Shown: positions 1 through 10,895, counted from the first letter of the stretch. The stretch is 64,000 nt of DNA from Orientallactaga sibirica (GCA_036365145.1 JAEOAD010001942.1:1054001-1118000); one strand, 5' to 3'. Notes: a model not told the origin generated them from the sequence alone. Numbers and translations are program-made.

Positions 1-214
1 ACCTTTCAACAGCAGAGCATTCTAGAACCAAGCTTCTCAGTTTTTATTGATGGTGAACAGGTCTAAAAGAGCCTGAAATATCTAACAGGTGTCAAGGCCA
101 TGCCATCACTGTTGGTCATTGGACCACAGGTGATGAAGTCATTCCCCTCCCTAAACCAAAACACCCACTATTACCTAATGGATGTTTTTGTTGTTGTTTT
201 TTGTTTGTTTGTTT

Positions 215-325
215 GCATTCAAAATGTGGCTCATGGACCAATAGCAGTAGTTTTATGTGAGCACTTGATAGAAATGCAGAATTCTCACATTTACCCTAAA
301 TCTATTAAGTCGGAAACTGCTTTTT
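215..325 (-). mobile_element. MER5-type hAT transposon relic
   Basis: The stretch reads as the reverse complement of the remembered MER5 (hAT-Charlie, non-autonomous) 3' half: a 'ctcatggaccaatagcag' block, then 'agaaatgcagaattctca'. It is old and diverged. Positions 1-214 and 326-520 show nothing else I recognise and should be THNSL2 intron. Confidence 0.5.
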
Positions 326-534
326 ACTGAAATCCCATGGAGTGTAGGTTGGGGGTCCATAGCACATTACAGTGTGACACAAACTGGTTCAGAACACTCT
401 CAAAGTTGCTTCTGGAATAATCATTCAAGGAGACAAAATGGCAGTCTGGGTGTCCTATGCTTTACACATGCAAGAAACACTCCTCAGCATTCAAGCAGAA
501 TGATGGTAAAAATCCTTGTTCTTGAAGAGGTGTG

Positions 535-722
535 GGGATTTTTTTTTGTTTGTTTGTTTGTTTGTTTGTTTGTTTGTTTTGGTTTTTTGAAGTAGGGTGT
601 CACTCTGTCTCAGGCTAACCTGGAGTTCACTATGTAGTCTCAGGGTGGCCTCAAACTCATGGCGATCCTCCTACCTCTGCCTCCCAAGTGCTGGGATTAA
701 AGGCATGCGCCATCATGCCCGG
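535..722 (-). mobile_element. B1 SINE
   Basis: This is a nearly full-length 7SL-derived B1 in reverse, ending in CCCGGC complement with a TTTG-rich tail on the left. The duplication CTTGAAGAGGTG flanks it at about 523 and 723. An A-run at 741-762 follows. Confidence 0.9.
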
Positions 723-770
723 CTTGAAGAGGTGTTTTTCAAAAAAAAAAAAAAAAAAAAAATAGTAATC

Positions 771-985
771 AGGACTAGGGAAAAGGCTTAGCAGTTAAGG
801 CATTTGCCTGTGAAGCCTAAGGACCAGGGTTCAATTCCCCAGAACCCATGTAAGCCAGATGCACAAGGGGGCATAAGCGTCTGTAGTTTCTTTGCAGTGG
901 CTGGAGGCTCTGGAATGCCCATTCTCTCTTTCTCTCAATCTGCCTCTTTCTCTCTCTCTCTCAAATAAATATATAAAATGCTTTA
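771..985 (+). mobile_element. tRNA-derived SINE (B2/DIP-like)
   Basis: The tRNA-like head carries an A-box-like GGCTTAGCAG and a B-box-like GGTTCAATTCC. A family-specific body follows ('ccagatgcacaaggggg', 'ttgcagtggctggagg'), then a CT-rich stretch and an AATAAA-rich tail. This layout defines the second young SINE family of the window. B2-superfamily SINEs are pol III transcripts; the link to the jerboa DIP family is an inference. Confidence 0.85.
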
Positions 986-1223
986 TTAAAAAAATAAGTA
1001 AGCAAATTAAGAAAAAGAAATTTCCAGCGGATCATTTCCTCGAATTCGTCTCACTAGAGTTGGAACCACCTCAGAATATTTCCAATTCTGAGAAGTTCAG
1101 GCCAAAGCTCTAAGGCTTGAGAACTGCAGCGGGAAGCTTTCTTGTATGTGGATGATGGATTTATAATTCAGAGATGGGAGGGGGCAGTTCTGAGCTGGCA
1201 GGGGCTGGGGTAGGGACACTCAC

Positions 1224-1446
1224 CGTTCAAGTCATCTCTTGGAATGAGCTCAGAGCCAATAAAGAGGGCACACAGCTCCTTCACCAGGTCCGGATAGGAA
1301 AGGGTGCTCCAGCGACGCAGGGTCTCTCGGTCCAGCAGCGGGAGCTCCTCTGGCATGTAGAGACCCCCATCTGGTGCATAGCCAGAGAAAAGAGCCCCCT
1401 CAAAGTTGACCCGTGGAGCCAATCCCCGAGTGCTGACATACCACAT
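1224..1446 (-). CDS. THNSL2: THNSL2, first coding exon (partial gene)
   Basis: THNSL2 is threonine synthase-like 2, a PLP fold-type II enzyme. The mouse protein is known to act as a phospho-lyase on O-phosphohomoserine, giving 2-oxobutyrate. The exon encodes 74 residues from MWYVSTRG to the PRDDLN end. They match the N-terminal threonine-synthase domain of mammalian THNSL2, which is about 480 residues long. The PLP lysine lies in later exons off the left edge. The exon ends in a good donor (CG|GTGAGT, GT at 1223-1222). The acceptor AG is at 1460-1459 after a pyrimidine-rich tract. Two ATGs are adjacent (1449-1447 and 1446-1444); I chose the second because family members begin MWYV. The reading frame is intact, so the gene looks functional here. 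It points away from FABP1. Confidence 0.93.
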
Positions 1447-1458
1447 CATCGCGGAGGC
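1447..1458 (-). other. THNSL2: THNSL2 5' UTR part of the coding exon
   Basis: Twelve exon bases lie between the acceptor and the chosen ATG. They include an in-frame upstream ATG that would add one Met. The upstream exon should lie in or near the CpG island at 5.2-5.9 kb. Confidence 0.7.
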
Positions 1459-2050
1459 CTGCAAAGGAAACAGGCCCAGAGCAGCTGGCCTTCAAGCTGA
1501 GCAACACAGCCCCCTCAGCTTGTGAGCCACCCCTCCCTGGGGCAGGCAACACAGACACGGAGACAGCAGCCCTGACTTGGTCCTGTGTAAAACATTATCC
1601 CTCCAATCAAAAAAAAAAAAAAGACGATTCCACTGACCTTTGAAAGGGGTACTGGGACAGGCCAGGAAAAGAGAAAACACAGTTCTCACCAGTGACAAAG
1701 TCTCAGAGTGAAGAAAGCAGGAGCAGGCCACTGCTGTTTTAACAGTCCTCCCAGGAAGGAAAGATTAACACACTTAGGCCCTGGTTTACAGATAAACACT
1801 TTCAGTGATGATTTAGAGACACTGCACATAGCTTACTGGATCTGAAATAATTCTACTGGTTTGTTGGAACAGATTTGAAAGACCAAAAAGAAATCCACAT
1901 GCCTGAGACAGCATCTGGACCAATGTAATTAGAGTAAATGAGGGGGACCTGTGAGGCAGGGAAATAGGGCAGAGAGTAAAAATGGGACAGAAAGTGAGAT
2001 GCAAAACAACCTTACACAAAGGCTGTGTCATTACGAATGAATGATGCCAG
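1459..2050. other. THNSL2 intron, no recognised element
   Basis: Apart from an A-run at 1609-1622, I see no repeat family or open gene structure here. Confidence 0.5.
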
Positions 2051-2059
2051 TTACTGAAA

Positions 2060-2350
2060 GGAAGACTAAAACCTCCCAGACCAAGGCCAAGACTACTGTA
2101 ACAGACAGGGCACGTGTGGGAAAAGCACTCAGTATGTCATTTGCATATAGAAGGCCCGCACTATGCAAATAACTCATACAGGGCCACAACCCTCCAGGCA
2201 CCATGCCATTGAATCTCCTTCCAGTTCCTGCCTGCTTCCCCCTCCTTGGAAGTGTTTTTTTTTTCCTTAATAAACTACCTCTGTTTCTACTACTGTCCAC
2301 ATGTCGCTGCCCAATTCTTTGTTCTCAGACACAGGAACATGGAAATCCCA
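2060..2350 (+). mobile_element. Probable solo ERV LTR
   Basis: The layout is LTR-like: TTTGCATA-type sequence near 2140, an AATAAA signal near 2268 in 'ccttaataaactacctc', and a downstream 'attctttgttctcagacacagga' block typical of R-U5. No viral coding sequence adjoins it. Confidence 0.45.
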
Positions 2351-3269
2351 GCAGGTGCCCACTAGACCCCAATACTCACTGCTAATAGCCTTTGGAGTAA
2401 GGTGTGTTGAAAGCCAAGGTTGAAGATAAGATGACCAACACAGCCCAGCTTGCATGGGACTGTTAAACACTGCGAGTTCCTTGTCCCAGGAAAGCCCTCA
2501 ATCCTAGGCAAATCGGGATGGTTGGTCATTGTAGTTGATGATCCTAGCAGACTATTTAGTAGTGCCCTCCCATGCTGTCCTTAAAGTTCTACAGCCATGT
2601 CTAATTGGCTCTGGCTACCTGGCATGGACACAAGGCTCCCTAGTTCTCTGGGGGTGGGGGGAGATCACAGCAGTGAATTTAGGGGTTCTGGTGTTAAGAC
2701 CCCTCTGTAACTCTGAGGATGAATTTGACTAGAAGTAGCTCAGACTTTCCTGTGCTCTCAGGGGGGCAAAGCTTCCTACCTATAAGAAAGGTATGATCTA
2801 ACTTGATCTTCAAGAATTCTGGTTTCTTTCTAGTTTCCTTTCTCTTCCCTCCATGATGGAGATTGATCCCAGGGCCTTGCACATGCTAGGCAAGTGCTCT
2901 GCCCCCAACCTCAAGTTCTGGTTTCTCACAGTGTGTCTTTGACACCTGTGGCAACACTGTGAGCTCTATGTGGCCTGGCACGTGCCACCCAACCACTTCC
3001 AAAGGCAAGTGTGTCCAATTTAGAGACAGATTTAAGCTTTATCATCAAGCTAATAATTAAGATGGGCTGCATCTAACCCTGAATAGCTATGAATGGAGCC
3101 CAACACAAGATCATAAATTTCCTTAAAACAGGAAACCTATTTTTGGAGCTTGCATCCCAAATGTGCATTTTGTGGATGACACTGTATCATTGTGTCATCA
3201 CTGGCAAAAGGTTTGACACACCTGTGATAAAGGTTAGGAGCAAAGTAACCTTCTAGTACAAGTAGTCAG
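2351..3269. other. Intronic DNA with an ID-like SINE scrap
   Basis: Positions 2850-2912 read as a reverse tRNA/ID-type monomer ('agggccttgcacatgctagg'). The rest is unclassified; short ORFs here have no family resemblance. Confidence 0.4.
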
Positions 3270-3760
3270 CTAGGGACACAGGCCCTAAATAACATAGATG
3301 CCACGGTGCTCTGGTGAGACTGAAATAAACTTCCAGTGTGATCCAGTCTGATTCAAGATGGCCGTAAGAGCAGCTTCCCGGTTCTTCCTCCTTAACTTTT
3401 CCCAGGCTTCTCCCACAATTGGCAAGTCCTTTCTAGGTCTGCACTCTCCACCTGGGCCCACCAACCAAACAAGGTGATCAAGGTCCTTCTGTGTACATTT
3501 GAACTTGGCAATAAGACTCATCTCAGGTGGATGTCTAATTTATAAAGACCTGACCCAATTCTCCATGTGGATTTTCCCTCTCAGGACCCCTCCTAGCTTG
3601 GGGGTGACCGCTTTCAGCTTGGGAGTTTTTCTGCTTCTAGCCTTTTTTATTCCTCGCTCCAAATAAACATTTCATAATTACCCCTCTTTGTGTCCATGTT
3701 TTCCAATTGTTTGCTAATCCCAGGGCAAAAGAACTTGAGCTATGAGAGCCACTGGCCTGG
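3270..3760 (+). mobile_element. ERV LTR, copy a of a family
   Basis: It shares its start ('agtcagctagggacacaggc') and end ('ttttccaattgtttgctaat') with the copies at 13.2-14.2 and 14.3-15.4 kb. AATAAA at 3661 lies about 30 bases before the shared 'tccatgttttccaatt' block, as in an R region. There are no internal genes. Confidence 0.6.
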
Positions 3761-4745
3761 TGTGTTCTAAGCCCAGCCAGCACCTAGAGGAGCTTTTCAT
3801 CTCCCCAACCCCATAACACCTGATGGATCTTTAGAATGTGAAAGGGGGCAGACACTATCGTGCTGGGACCATGGGTTCAAACAGAACAGACTCTGGCAAT
3901 CTGTGACATTCAGTTAGCCTGTGCATGCCAAAAATATGCTATCAAGGTTATTCCAAAAGTCAAGTGCAGGGGGTAAGCAGTGCAGGCACAGCGTCTCACA
4001 AAGCAGAAGCAGGGGCAGGCGGGGGCCTGGCAGGGCCTTCAGTAAAGACAGCAGTTTTTGTAGTTCAGTGAACACGATTAGCACCAGCATGAACTTCCCT
4101 GAAACTTGCAGAACCACCTCATTGGTCCAAACTAAAGAAAGTGCTACAAGTGAACTGTCAAAACAAAACAAAACAAAAACAAAACAAAACAACAAAAAAA
4201 ACTGCTGCAGAAATGTGAGCAGAAACAGGGCAAGAGCTGGTAGGGCTTCAGGAAATGGCAAAGGCAGTATTTTCTCACTCTCTCTCTCTCACACACACAC
4301 ACTCATGAAATGAAGCACATGGCATTCAGGCTAGGACTCTGGATTCTTCAGTCTAAGGAAGTGTGGATAAGGAGCAAAAGCAAGAGGTTGGCTGGGCTCT
4401 GCACATGTGGGTGTCAGGAGCTGGCCAGATTAGCACACCTATGATGCTCATGGGGGCAACTAGTGTCCCTGTTCTGTCCAAGGACCTCAGGGGCAGTGTT
4501 ACCAGGCTATGGCCAGGGCTCCAGAGAAAATACACAGGTTGGGTTCATTTACTAGAGAAGGCCAGAAATCAAGTAGGCTGCCACAGGGCACAGTAAAATC
4601 AAGGAAGACACCAACACTTCGTTATATTGCGGGCTGCAGACTTGGGCCTCAGGAATATATTATCGTAATAATTTCCCTTGTGATTCCTCTGGGTCTTAAA
4701 CCAGAGTGGAGATAGGGAAGAAAAGCTGCAATATTTATTATTATA
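3761..4745. other. Unclassified DNA in THNSL2 intron
   Basis: It contains a CAAAA-type simple repeat (4160-4202) and a short CT/CA run (4277-4302). Overlapping ORFs at 3914-4313 on both strands look like chance. No exon signals were recognised. Confidence 0.4.
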
Positions 4746-4749
4746 GATA

Positions 4750-5145
4750 ATAAGGGGAGATGCCTTGCAAGCATGAGGACCCCAGTGTCTAGCCTAATCA
4801 GTGAGCTCCAAAGGCTCTCTGTCTCAAAGAAAGGTGGACAGCATTGGGCTGGGGAGATGGCTGAGCGGTTAAGGCGCTTGCCTGCAAAAACCAAAGAAAG
4901 TTCGTTTAATTCCCCAGGACCCAAGTAAGCCAAAGGCACAAGGTCTAGAGTGCGCTTGCAGTTGGCTGGAGGCCCTGGCGCGCACATTCTCGTTCTCTCT
5001 CCCTCTCTTTCTCTCAAATAAATAAATAAAAGTAAAATATTTTTTTAAAAAGAAACAAAGGTGGACAGCATTCAGGGTGTTGCTGAGGATAACACCCCAA
5101 GTTGTCCTCTGGCCTGTAGGACCACCGGCACACACAGACACATAA
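4750..5145 (+). mobile_element. B4-like composite SINE, interrupted
   Basis: B4 body segments ('ccttgcaagcatgaggac', 'taatcagtgagctccaaagg', 'gttgtcctctggcc') flank a younger SINE at 4847-5055. Confidence 0.6.
4847..5055 (+). mobile_element. tRNA-derived SINE, nested in B4
   Basis: A full-length copy with duplication AAAGGTGGACAGCATT at about 4830 and 5058. The B-box is broken (GTTCGTTTAATTCC). Confidence 0.9.
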
Positions 5146-5236
5146 AATTATGATGATAATAATATAATAATAGGAGTAGAATCTGTGCGCATATATCCTA
5201 AGGGATACATTTTGCTTGGGGTAAGGCAGCGTCTGG

Positions 5237-5850
5237 GTGGCCGATCGCGCCCCTAGCGGTGGACATGCAGCCAGGCCTGGGCCCAGGAGGGAGGTGGGTT
5301 CTCAGGGGTCTGGGGCTCGCCTCCCAGCCGCTGAACACATCGCACGGTTCCAGTTTCGGGGTTCTCCGAGCAATGCCCAACCCGGCAGAAGGTGCAAAGC
5401 CCGCGAAACCCTCCACCCTCCGGGACGGCTGGAGCCCCAGCGCCCCAGCCAGCGGCCATGGCCCGGCGGAGGCCGACGCAGCCACGCGGGCCGGGGCTGA
5501 GCTGCGGGCGGCGGGACGCGGTTACCGGGGCTGCGGGGCTGCGGGCACCGGGTCCAGTTCGCCGCAGGCCCGGCTCGAGGCTCAGTGCTGGAGCGCGGAG
5601 CCGGCGAGCGGCGGCCGAGCGGGAGGAGACGGGACCGACAGCGGCCGCGGTTCCCGGCCGGAGGCTGCTCCGCGCTCACGCTCGGCGCCACGCCCGGCCG
5701 GTTCCCGGGAAGCCCGCCCGCTGCGGGGCTGGTCCAGACGGGAACTCGGCTCCGCCTGCATCGCTTTCCTCAGCCAAACTCAGCTTGACAAGCCGCTTCG
5801 CACACCGGAATCCCCCGCGAGCAGCCGCTCAGCTCAAAGCAAAACTCTTG
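5237..5850 (-). promoter_or_regulatory. THNSL2: CpG island, probable THNSL2 promoter/exon 1
   Basis: CG dinucleotides are packed through this stretch (for example CGCGGCCGC-like strings near 5640-5700). The surrounding 60 kb is CpG-poor. GC-box-like GGGGCGG or CCCGCC strings occur and no TATA box is evident. It lies about 4 kb upstream of the first THNSL2 coding exon on the minus strand, so it is the natural promoter. A GTGAG donor-like string on the minus strand (5679-5675) could close exon 1, but nothing in the sequence proves that. A long open frame on the plus strand (5259-6077) is a GC artefact. Confidence 0.7.
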
Positions 5851-5880
5851 ACCAAGTGTACAGCAGCGATGCTAGGATAA

Positions 5881-5931
5881 CACCCTTTCTCTCTCCTCCC
5901 ACCTTTCTTTCCCTCTCTTCTTTCTTTTTCT

Positions 5932-5963
<32 letters not shown>

Positions 5964-6066
5964 TCCTTCTTTTTCTTTCTTCCTTCCTTCCTTCCTTCCT
6001 TCTTCTTCTCTTCCTTCCTTCCTTCCTTTCTTTCTTTCTTTCTTTCTTTCTTTCTCTCTCTCTCTG
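5881..6066 (+). repeat. Polypyrimidine CTTT/CCTT tract
   Basis: About 185 bases of nearly pure pyrimidine begin about 30 bases beyond the CpG island. They change from CTTT to CCTT to CTTT to CT. Confidence 0.95.
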
Positions 6067-6109
6067 TTAAGGTTTAGAGAGACTTTATTAGACTAAGAGA
6101 AAGAAAGAG

Positions 6110-6218
6110 AGCTGGGTGTAATGGCACACACCATTAATCACAGCACTTGGGAGGCCGAGGGAGGAGGATAGCTGTGGGTTCGAGGTCAGCCTGAGCTAGA
6201 GTGAGACCCTACCTCAAA

Positions 6219-6219
<1 letters not shown>
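6110..6219 (+). mobile_element. B1 SINE
   Basis: A diverged copy lacking the middle 'ctacatagtgaattcc' part. Its tail has become the CA repeat that follows. Confidence 0.8.

Positions 6220-6265
<46 letters not shown>
6220..6265 (+). repeat. (CA)n microsatellite
   Basis: About 23 uninterrupted CA units. Confidence 0.97.
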
Positions 6266-6269
<4 letters not shown>

Positions 6270-6279
6270 TTTAGATAAG

Positions 6280-6455
6280 GTATCATATGGCCCAGGCTAG
6301 CCTTGAACATACTGTGTAGCTGAGAATGATCTTGAATCTCTGATCATCCTGCCTATACATCTCATGTGTGCTTGCACCACCACACCCAGTAATGTGGTGC
6401 AAGGGCTTTGTGTGTGCCTGGCAAACACTCTACAACCGAGCAACATCCCCAGCCC
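6280..6455 (-). mobile_element. Old B1 plus ID composite (B4-type)
   Basis: A reverse B1 remnant runs into a reverse ID head ('aaccgagcaacatccccagccc'). It is far more diverged than the young copies. Confidence 0.6.
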
Positions 6456-6925
6456 CTCTTGTTTCCTCTTTCTTTCTTTTCTTTTCTTTTTCTTTTCTTT
6501 TGCCTTTTTTCCCTTTTACCTTATTGGTTAGAATGCTTAGCTGTCTGTGGCTTTAAAGTCAGAACCTTGAGTTGACACAGAGCCCTTTCTTCCTTGTGAC
6601 CCACAGAACTACTTTACTGCTGTGCAGAGGGAGGACGTCGTCTGTGTCCACGTGCAGGTGATAGGGACCAGAACCCACACTAAGGATGAGGAAGCACCAG
6701 GGGCCTGGACTGACTGCTAAAGAAGAAAAGCCCTGCTGGAGGTCCTCCAGCCCTTGTGCAGAGCTGAAGGCCAAACTCAGGATTCTTCTAGTAATCTTCA
6801 TGCTAGGCAAGGACAACAGGGCAGAGCAATGACATTTGGAGTCAGAGCTCAACTATCCTCTTTGTGCAGTTTTGAATTTCTATACTGTTGATCCATGACC
6901 TATCACTCCATGGATTGATGAGAGT
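6456..6925. other. Intergenic, no recognised element
   Basis: A pyrimidine-rich start (6462-6517) is followed by unclassified sequence. Confidence 0.4.
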
Positions 6926-7003
6926 TTGAAGCCACCCTGAGACTACATAGTGAATTCTAGGTCACCCTGAGCTAGAATGAGACCCTACCTAAAAAAAAAA
7001 AGA
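6926..7003 (+). mobile_element. B1 SINE, 5' truncated
   Basis: Only the right half remains, from 'gagtttgaagccaccctgag' to the A tail. Confidence 0.8.
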
Positions 7004-7020
7004 CAGGAAAATGAAGAGAC

Positions 7021-7240
7021 AGGGCTGAAGAGATGGCTTAGCAGTTAAGGATCTTGCCTACAAAGTCTAAGGACCCATGTTTGACTCTCCAGATCCCACG
7101 TAACCCAGATGCACAAAAGTGAGGCAAGCACAAGGTCGCACATGCCCACTAGGTGGCACAAGCGTCTGGAGTTTAATTTCAGTGGCTGAGGCACTGGTGC
7201 TCCAATTCTCTCCCCCCCAAAAAAAAATTTTTAAAAAGGA
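7021..7240 (+). mobile_element. tRNA-derived SINE, long subfamily
   Basis: Carries an extra block of about 30 bases ('aggcaagcacaaggtcgcac') before the shared 3' body. The block adds a CTCF-like CCACTAGGTGGC at 7146-7157. Confidence 0.88.
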
Positions 7241-7468
7241 AAGGAAGATAAAGAGACAGCCTATAAGATAAGAAAAAATAACTTATAAACCATATATCTG
7301 ATTAGTTTAGCATCTAGAATGTAATAAAAACTCTTAGAACTCAATAATAAAGTAACCTAACTTTAAAATAAGCAATCAAGATTTTTCTGGAGAAGATATA
7401 CACATAACCAGTATACACACAAAAAGAAGTTCAAAATCATTAGTCATGGCAGAAATGCAAATTTAGAA

Positions 7469-7660
7469 AGCTGGGCGTGGTGGCACATGCCTTTAATCCC
7501 AGCACTTGGGAGGCAGAGGTAGGAGGATCACCATGAGTTCGAGGCCACCCGGAGAATACATAGTGAATTCCAGGTCAGCCTGGACCAGAGTGAGACCCTA
7601 CCTCGAAAAACCAAAAAAAAAAAAAAATAAAAAAAGAAAAGAAAAGAAAATTTAAGCCAA
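7469..7660 (+). mobile_element. B1 SINE nested in L1M
   Basis: Full length, with an AAAAT/AAAAG tail. Confidence 0.9.
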
Positions 7661-7721
7661 AATGAGATACCATTTTATACCTCTTATGATGGCTAGAATA
7701 ATAATAATATAAAAAACCCAC

Positions 7722-7830
7722 AAGAGTTTGAGGTAGGAGGATCACTGTGACTTTGAGGCCAATCTGGGCTACAGAGTGAGTTCCAGGTCAGACTGGGCTA
7801 GAGTGAAATCTTGCTTGAAGGAAAAAAAAA
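7722..7830 (+). mobile_element. B1 SINE, 5' truncated, in L1M
   Basis: Begins at 'gagtttgaggtaggaggatc' and ends in a mixed A-rich tail. Confidence 0.75.
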
Positions 7831-8472
7831 CAAAAAAAGCAAGTACAGCCAAGAATGTGAAGAAATTGAAATCCTTATCACTATTGGTGGAACTAGAAAC
7901 TAATGCAGCCACTTTAGACAAGTTAAACATTTCCACAGAATTACCACGTGACCCAGCAAACCCTTTCCTAGGTCCATATCCAAGAGAACTGAAGCAAAGG
8001 TTCAAAAAAGGTACTATCCACAGAGGTTCTAAGCAGCACTATTCGAACTAGCCCAACAAGGAAACAACCTGAATGTGCGTAAACAGACAAATGGATGAAT
8101 AAAATGAGGCATTTCACACACTGGACCAAGTACTGAGACATGCTATGATATGGATGATCCTTGAGAACATGATGCTAACTGAAAGAAGCCTGACACCAAA
8201 GCCCTGGGTTATATGGCTTTGTGTATATGAAATGTCGGCAGTAGGAAAATACTTAGAGACTGAAAGTAGATTAGCGATTGCCAGTGTGGGGGGTGGGGGC
8301 GAGGACAGAGGGAGGGAGTAAGTGCTAATGAGGCCTAGGTGTCTTCTAGGGAAATGTGCTGGGATTAGAGAGTTGTGATGATTGCACACATTTGTGAATT
8401 CACTAAGGACCATGGAATTGTACTCTTTAAGTGAGTGCATTATACACTATGTAAATTATACTTAAAATTGCA

Positions 8473-8700
8473 GGGGCTGGAGAGATGGCTTAGGGGTTAA
8501 GGCGCTTGCCTGGAAAGCCTAAGCACCCAAGTTCTACTCTCCAGATCCCATGTTAGCCAAACGCACAAAGGTGAGGCAAGTGCAAGGCTGCACATGCCCA
8601 CTAGGTGATACAAGAGTCCAGAGTTCAATTTCAGTGGCTGAGGCCCTCTCTCTGTCTCTCTTGTTCTCTCTAAAATAAATCAATAAATAAAATGTTAAAT
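8473..8700 (+). mobile_element. tRNA-derived SINE, long subfamily
   Basis: Same extra block as the copy at 7021, but the CTCF-like core is decayed (CCACTAGGTGAT). Confidence 0.88.
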
Positions 8701-8983
8701 TGTAAAAAGTAAATAAACCAATTGGTAAACAGTCAGTGTACTCAGAAGCTGTAGGAAAACAGAAGTGACAGAGAGGGAAGAGATCAGAGGTAGAAGAATG
8801 CCTGAATAGAGCGGACTTCATGCTAGTTGCCATTCTGGTTTATGAAGTTATCAAGATGTTTAAGAAATTTGAAGTCAAATGTGCCATTTTTCAGGCCAAT
8901 TGGAGTCATTGTATAATTTATATTGCAGCCAAACTATATTGCAATAAAAAATAAGGTGCTTGGAATTTATGTCTCCTTTTACT
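8701..8983. other. Unclassified intergenic DNA
   Basis: AT-rich sequence; no element recognised. Confidence 0.4.
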
Positions 8984-9186
8984 TTTAAAAATTTTTATTA
9001 TTATTTTATTTACTTACTTATGTGAGAGAGAGAGAATGGGGGTGCCAGGGCCTCCAGCCACTGCAGACAAACTCCACTCGCATGTACCACCTTGTGCAGC
9101 TGGCTTACATGAGTACTGGGGAATCGAACCTGGATCCTTAGGCTTCACAGGCAAGCGCCTTAACTGCTAAGTCATCTCTCCAGCCC
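8984..9186 (-). mobile_element. tRNA-derived SINE
   Basis: Full length in reverse, flanked by TTATGTCTCCTTTTA at about 8967 and 9187. Confidence 0.92.
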
Positions 9187-10369
9187 TTATGTCTCCTTTT
9201 ATAAAGGCCAAGGGTTTTAAGATTGTCCAGGAGACAGTCCAGCAGGGAGACCCGGGAAGTTTTAGAAATTTGGGAACCCATGGAGGGTGAGAAGGTCCAG
9301 GGCATCTGTCTGAGGATCAGGTGTCCCTGATCTGAGAACAGAAGCCAGAAATCTCCTGGAGAAGGACAGTGGGTTCAGAAGGAAAACAGGCATCCCTGAG
9401 CAATTGCTTCTGACTGGAGGCTCTGAGGGCAGTCTTCATAAGACAGACAAGGGAGTCGTGTCTGTCTCTCCTAGGTACCATAGGAAGACAGATGGTACAG
9501 GCTTACTCTCCACCTCCTTGGGCTCAAGATGGTCTGGTGTTGGATGATCAAATGGATACAGCGAATGGCCTCTCTATGGCTGCAGCCAGGAAGAAGGGAG
9601 AAAGAAAAGATTTAAGGCAGGTGAATTACCCTGCCAGGCTTTGAGAGATTTGTTCCAGCCACCTGGGAGTTTTGAGAGCCCACCAAAGAGTAGCCTTGGC
9701 CTTGGCCTCGGCCTCAGCCTCACAGACCTGCCCAGGGGAGTTTCAGTTCTCACATTATTCACTATGGTGAAAGAGAGAGAGTGAGAGAGAGGACAGGGTG
9801 AAGATCAAGGATACATCAGGATCCAGGGGTTAGCCTACGACAAGATGCTTTTGCCCATTGCTCCCTGGGTTCCACGCCAAGCACCTGTCCTAGGTTTTGA
9901 CACCATATGTTAGAAAAAGTAGGAAATGAAACGAGAGAGACTTGGCTCAATAGCAGAGACAGACTTTATTCATGAAAGTTTGAAAAGGGCTCTGACCAGG
10001 CATGTCATCAGTCACTTCACTTACAGACCAGGGGGGCACTTATGGGGCAGTGGGGTCATTGGAATTCTTTGGTTTCAGGGCAGTCCACCTTGCCTCAGGG
10101 CTTGGGCCACTACAGGGAAGTGATAATCGGACAGGTGGTTTGGGCCATTCCAGGAAACTGATAATGGGCATGGATGCTCTGGGTCACTCATGGGAAACAA
10201 GAGAATTATAATGGAAAGGCAGTCACAGTCCAAAAATGGAGACATTCTGGTTCTAATATTAGTAGGTTTACATTGGTCCAGTCTCTCCTTGTGATGCCTT
10301 ATAGCAATGGAGATGTTTACTCCGTGTGCCATTATAGGTTGAAAGGATGTAACTTGTTTTGATTTTACA
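9187..10369. other. Unclassified moderately GC-rich DNA
   Basis: Contains a short CCTTGG/CCTCGG-type repeat (9694-9720) and a GA run (9771-9790). The stretch at 9910-10330 could be an unrecognised LTR because of its 'agactttattcatgaaag' block, but I cannot support a family name. Confidence 0.35.
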
Positions 10370-10895
10370 GAACTCACAGTTAAGAGACAGTCTTGAATCT
10401 CAGATGAGACTTTGGACGTTGGAACAATCTTAAAGTTGGTAAAGACTATGGGAACCTTTGAAGTTTGACTGAATACAATTTGCAGCGTGAGATGGTCATG
10501 AGTCTATTGGGGGCCAGGGACAGAATGTGGTAGTTTGAATACATGTCCTCCCTAGACTGAGGTGTTTTATTAAAGCTTGTCTCTAGCCACCTGGCTGGAT
10601 GAGGTGTCATTGGAGGTGAGTCCTGGGGTCCAGTCCAAAGGTGTGTTGGAGGCAGATCTAAATTCCAACCAAAAGGTATGCAGAGAGGCCCGAGCTCAAG
10701 GGGTCCTGTTTGTTGCAATTCCCGGCTTCGTGTTCCTGGTTTTGTGCTTGTTGTTTTTGGTGTTTGCTGGCTGGTGATGGTCTCTTTCTGCTTGGATGTA
10801 TGGAAGCAGCTTCTTCTGCCACTGATGAAACTTCTCTTGCATCTATAAGCTTGAAATAAATACCTTCCTCCCCTAAACTGTGCCTGGTTTGGATA
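10370..10895 (+). mobile_element. MaLR-type (ERVL) LTR with internal end
   Basis: An internal-end block ('gactgaatacaatttgcagc') leads into an LTR that begins near 10528 ('tgtggtagtttgaatac') and carries AAATAAA at 10854. Its LTR 3' half matches the copy at 55236-55545. Confidence 0.6.

Larger units (their letters stand above)
7241..8471 (+). mobile_element. Old L1 (L1M-type) ORF2 3' end and 3' UTR
   Basis: Mammalian L1M landmarks appear in order: 'tcaaaatcattagtcatgg' (7430), 'gtgacccagcaaaccctttc' (7949), the GTGATGATTGCACACATTTG block (8377) and a final 'gtaaattatacttaaaattg'. The reading frame is destroyed and B1 copies split it at 7469-7660 and 7722-7830. Confidence 0.75.

Noticed and set aside
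771..985. tRNA genes suggested by A and B boxes in many places
   Set aside because: The boxes belong to tRNA-derived SINEs with a family-specific body, CT run and A-rich tail; no cloverleaf or anticodon arm of a real tRNA.
5259..6077. 272-codon open frame over the CpG island and pyrimidine repeat
   Set aside because: High GC content and a stop-free CTTT repeat produce long frames by chance. The sequence has no domain, the frame runs opposite to THNSL2, and other frames here are equally open.
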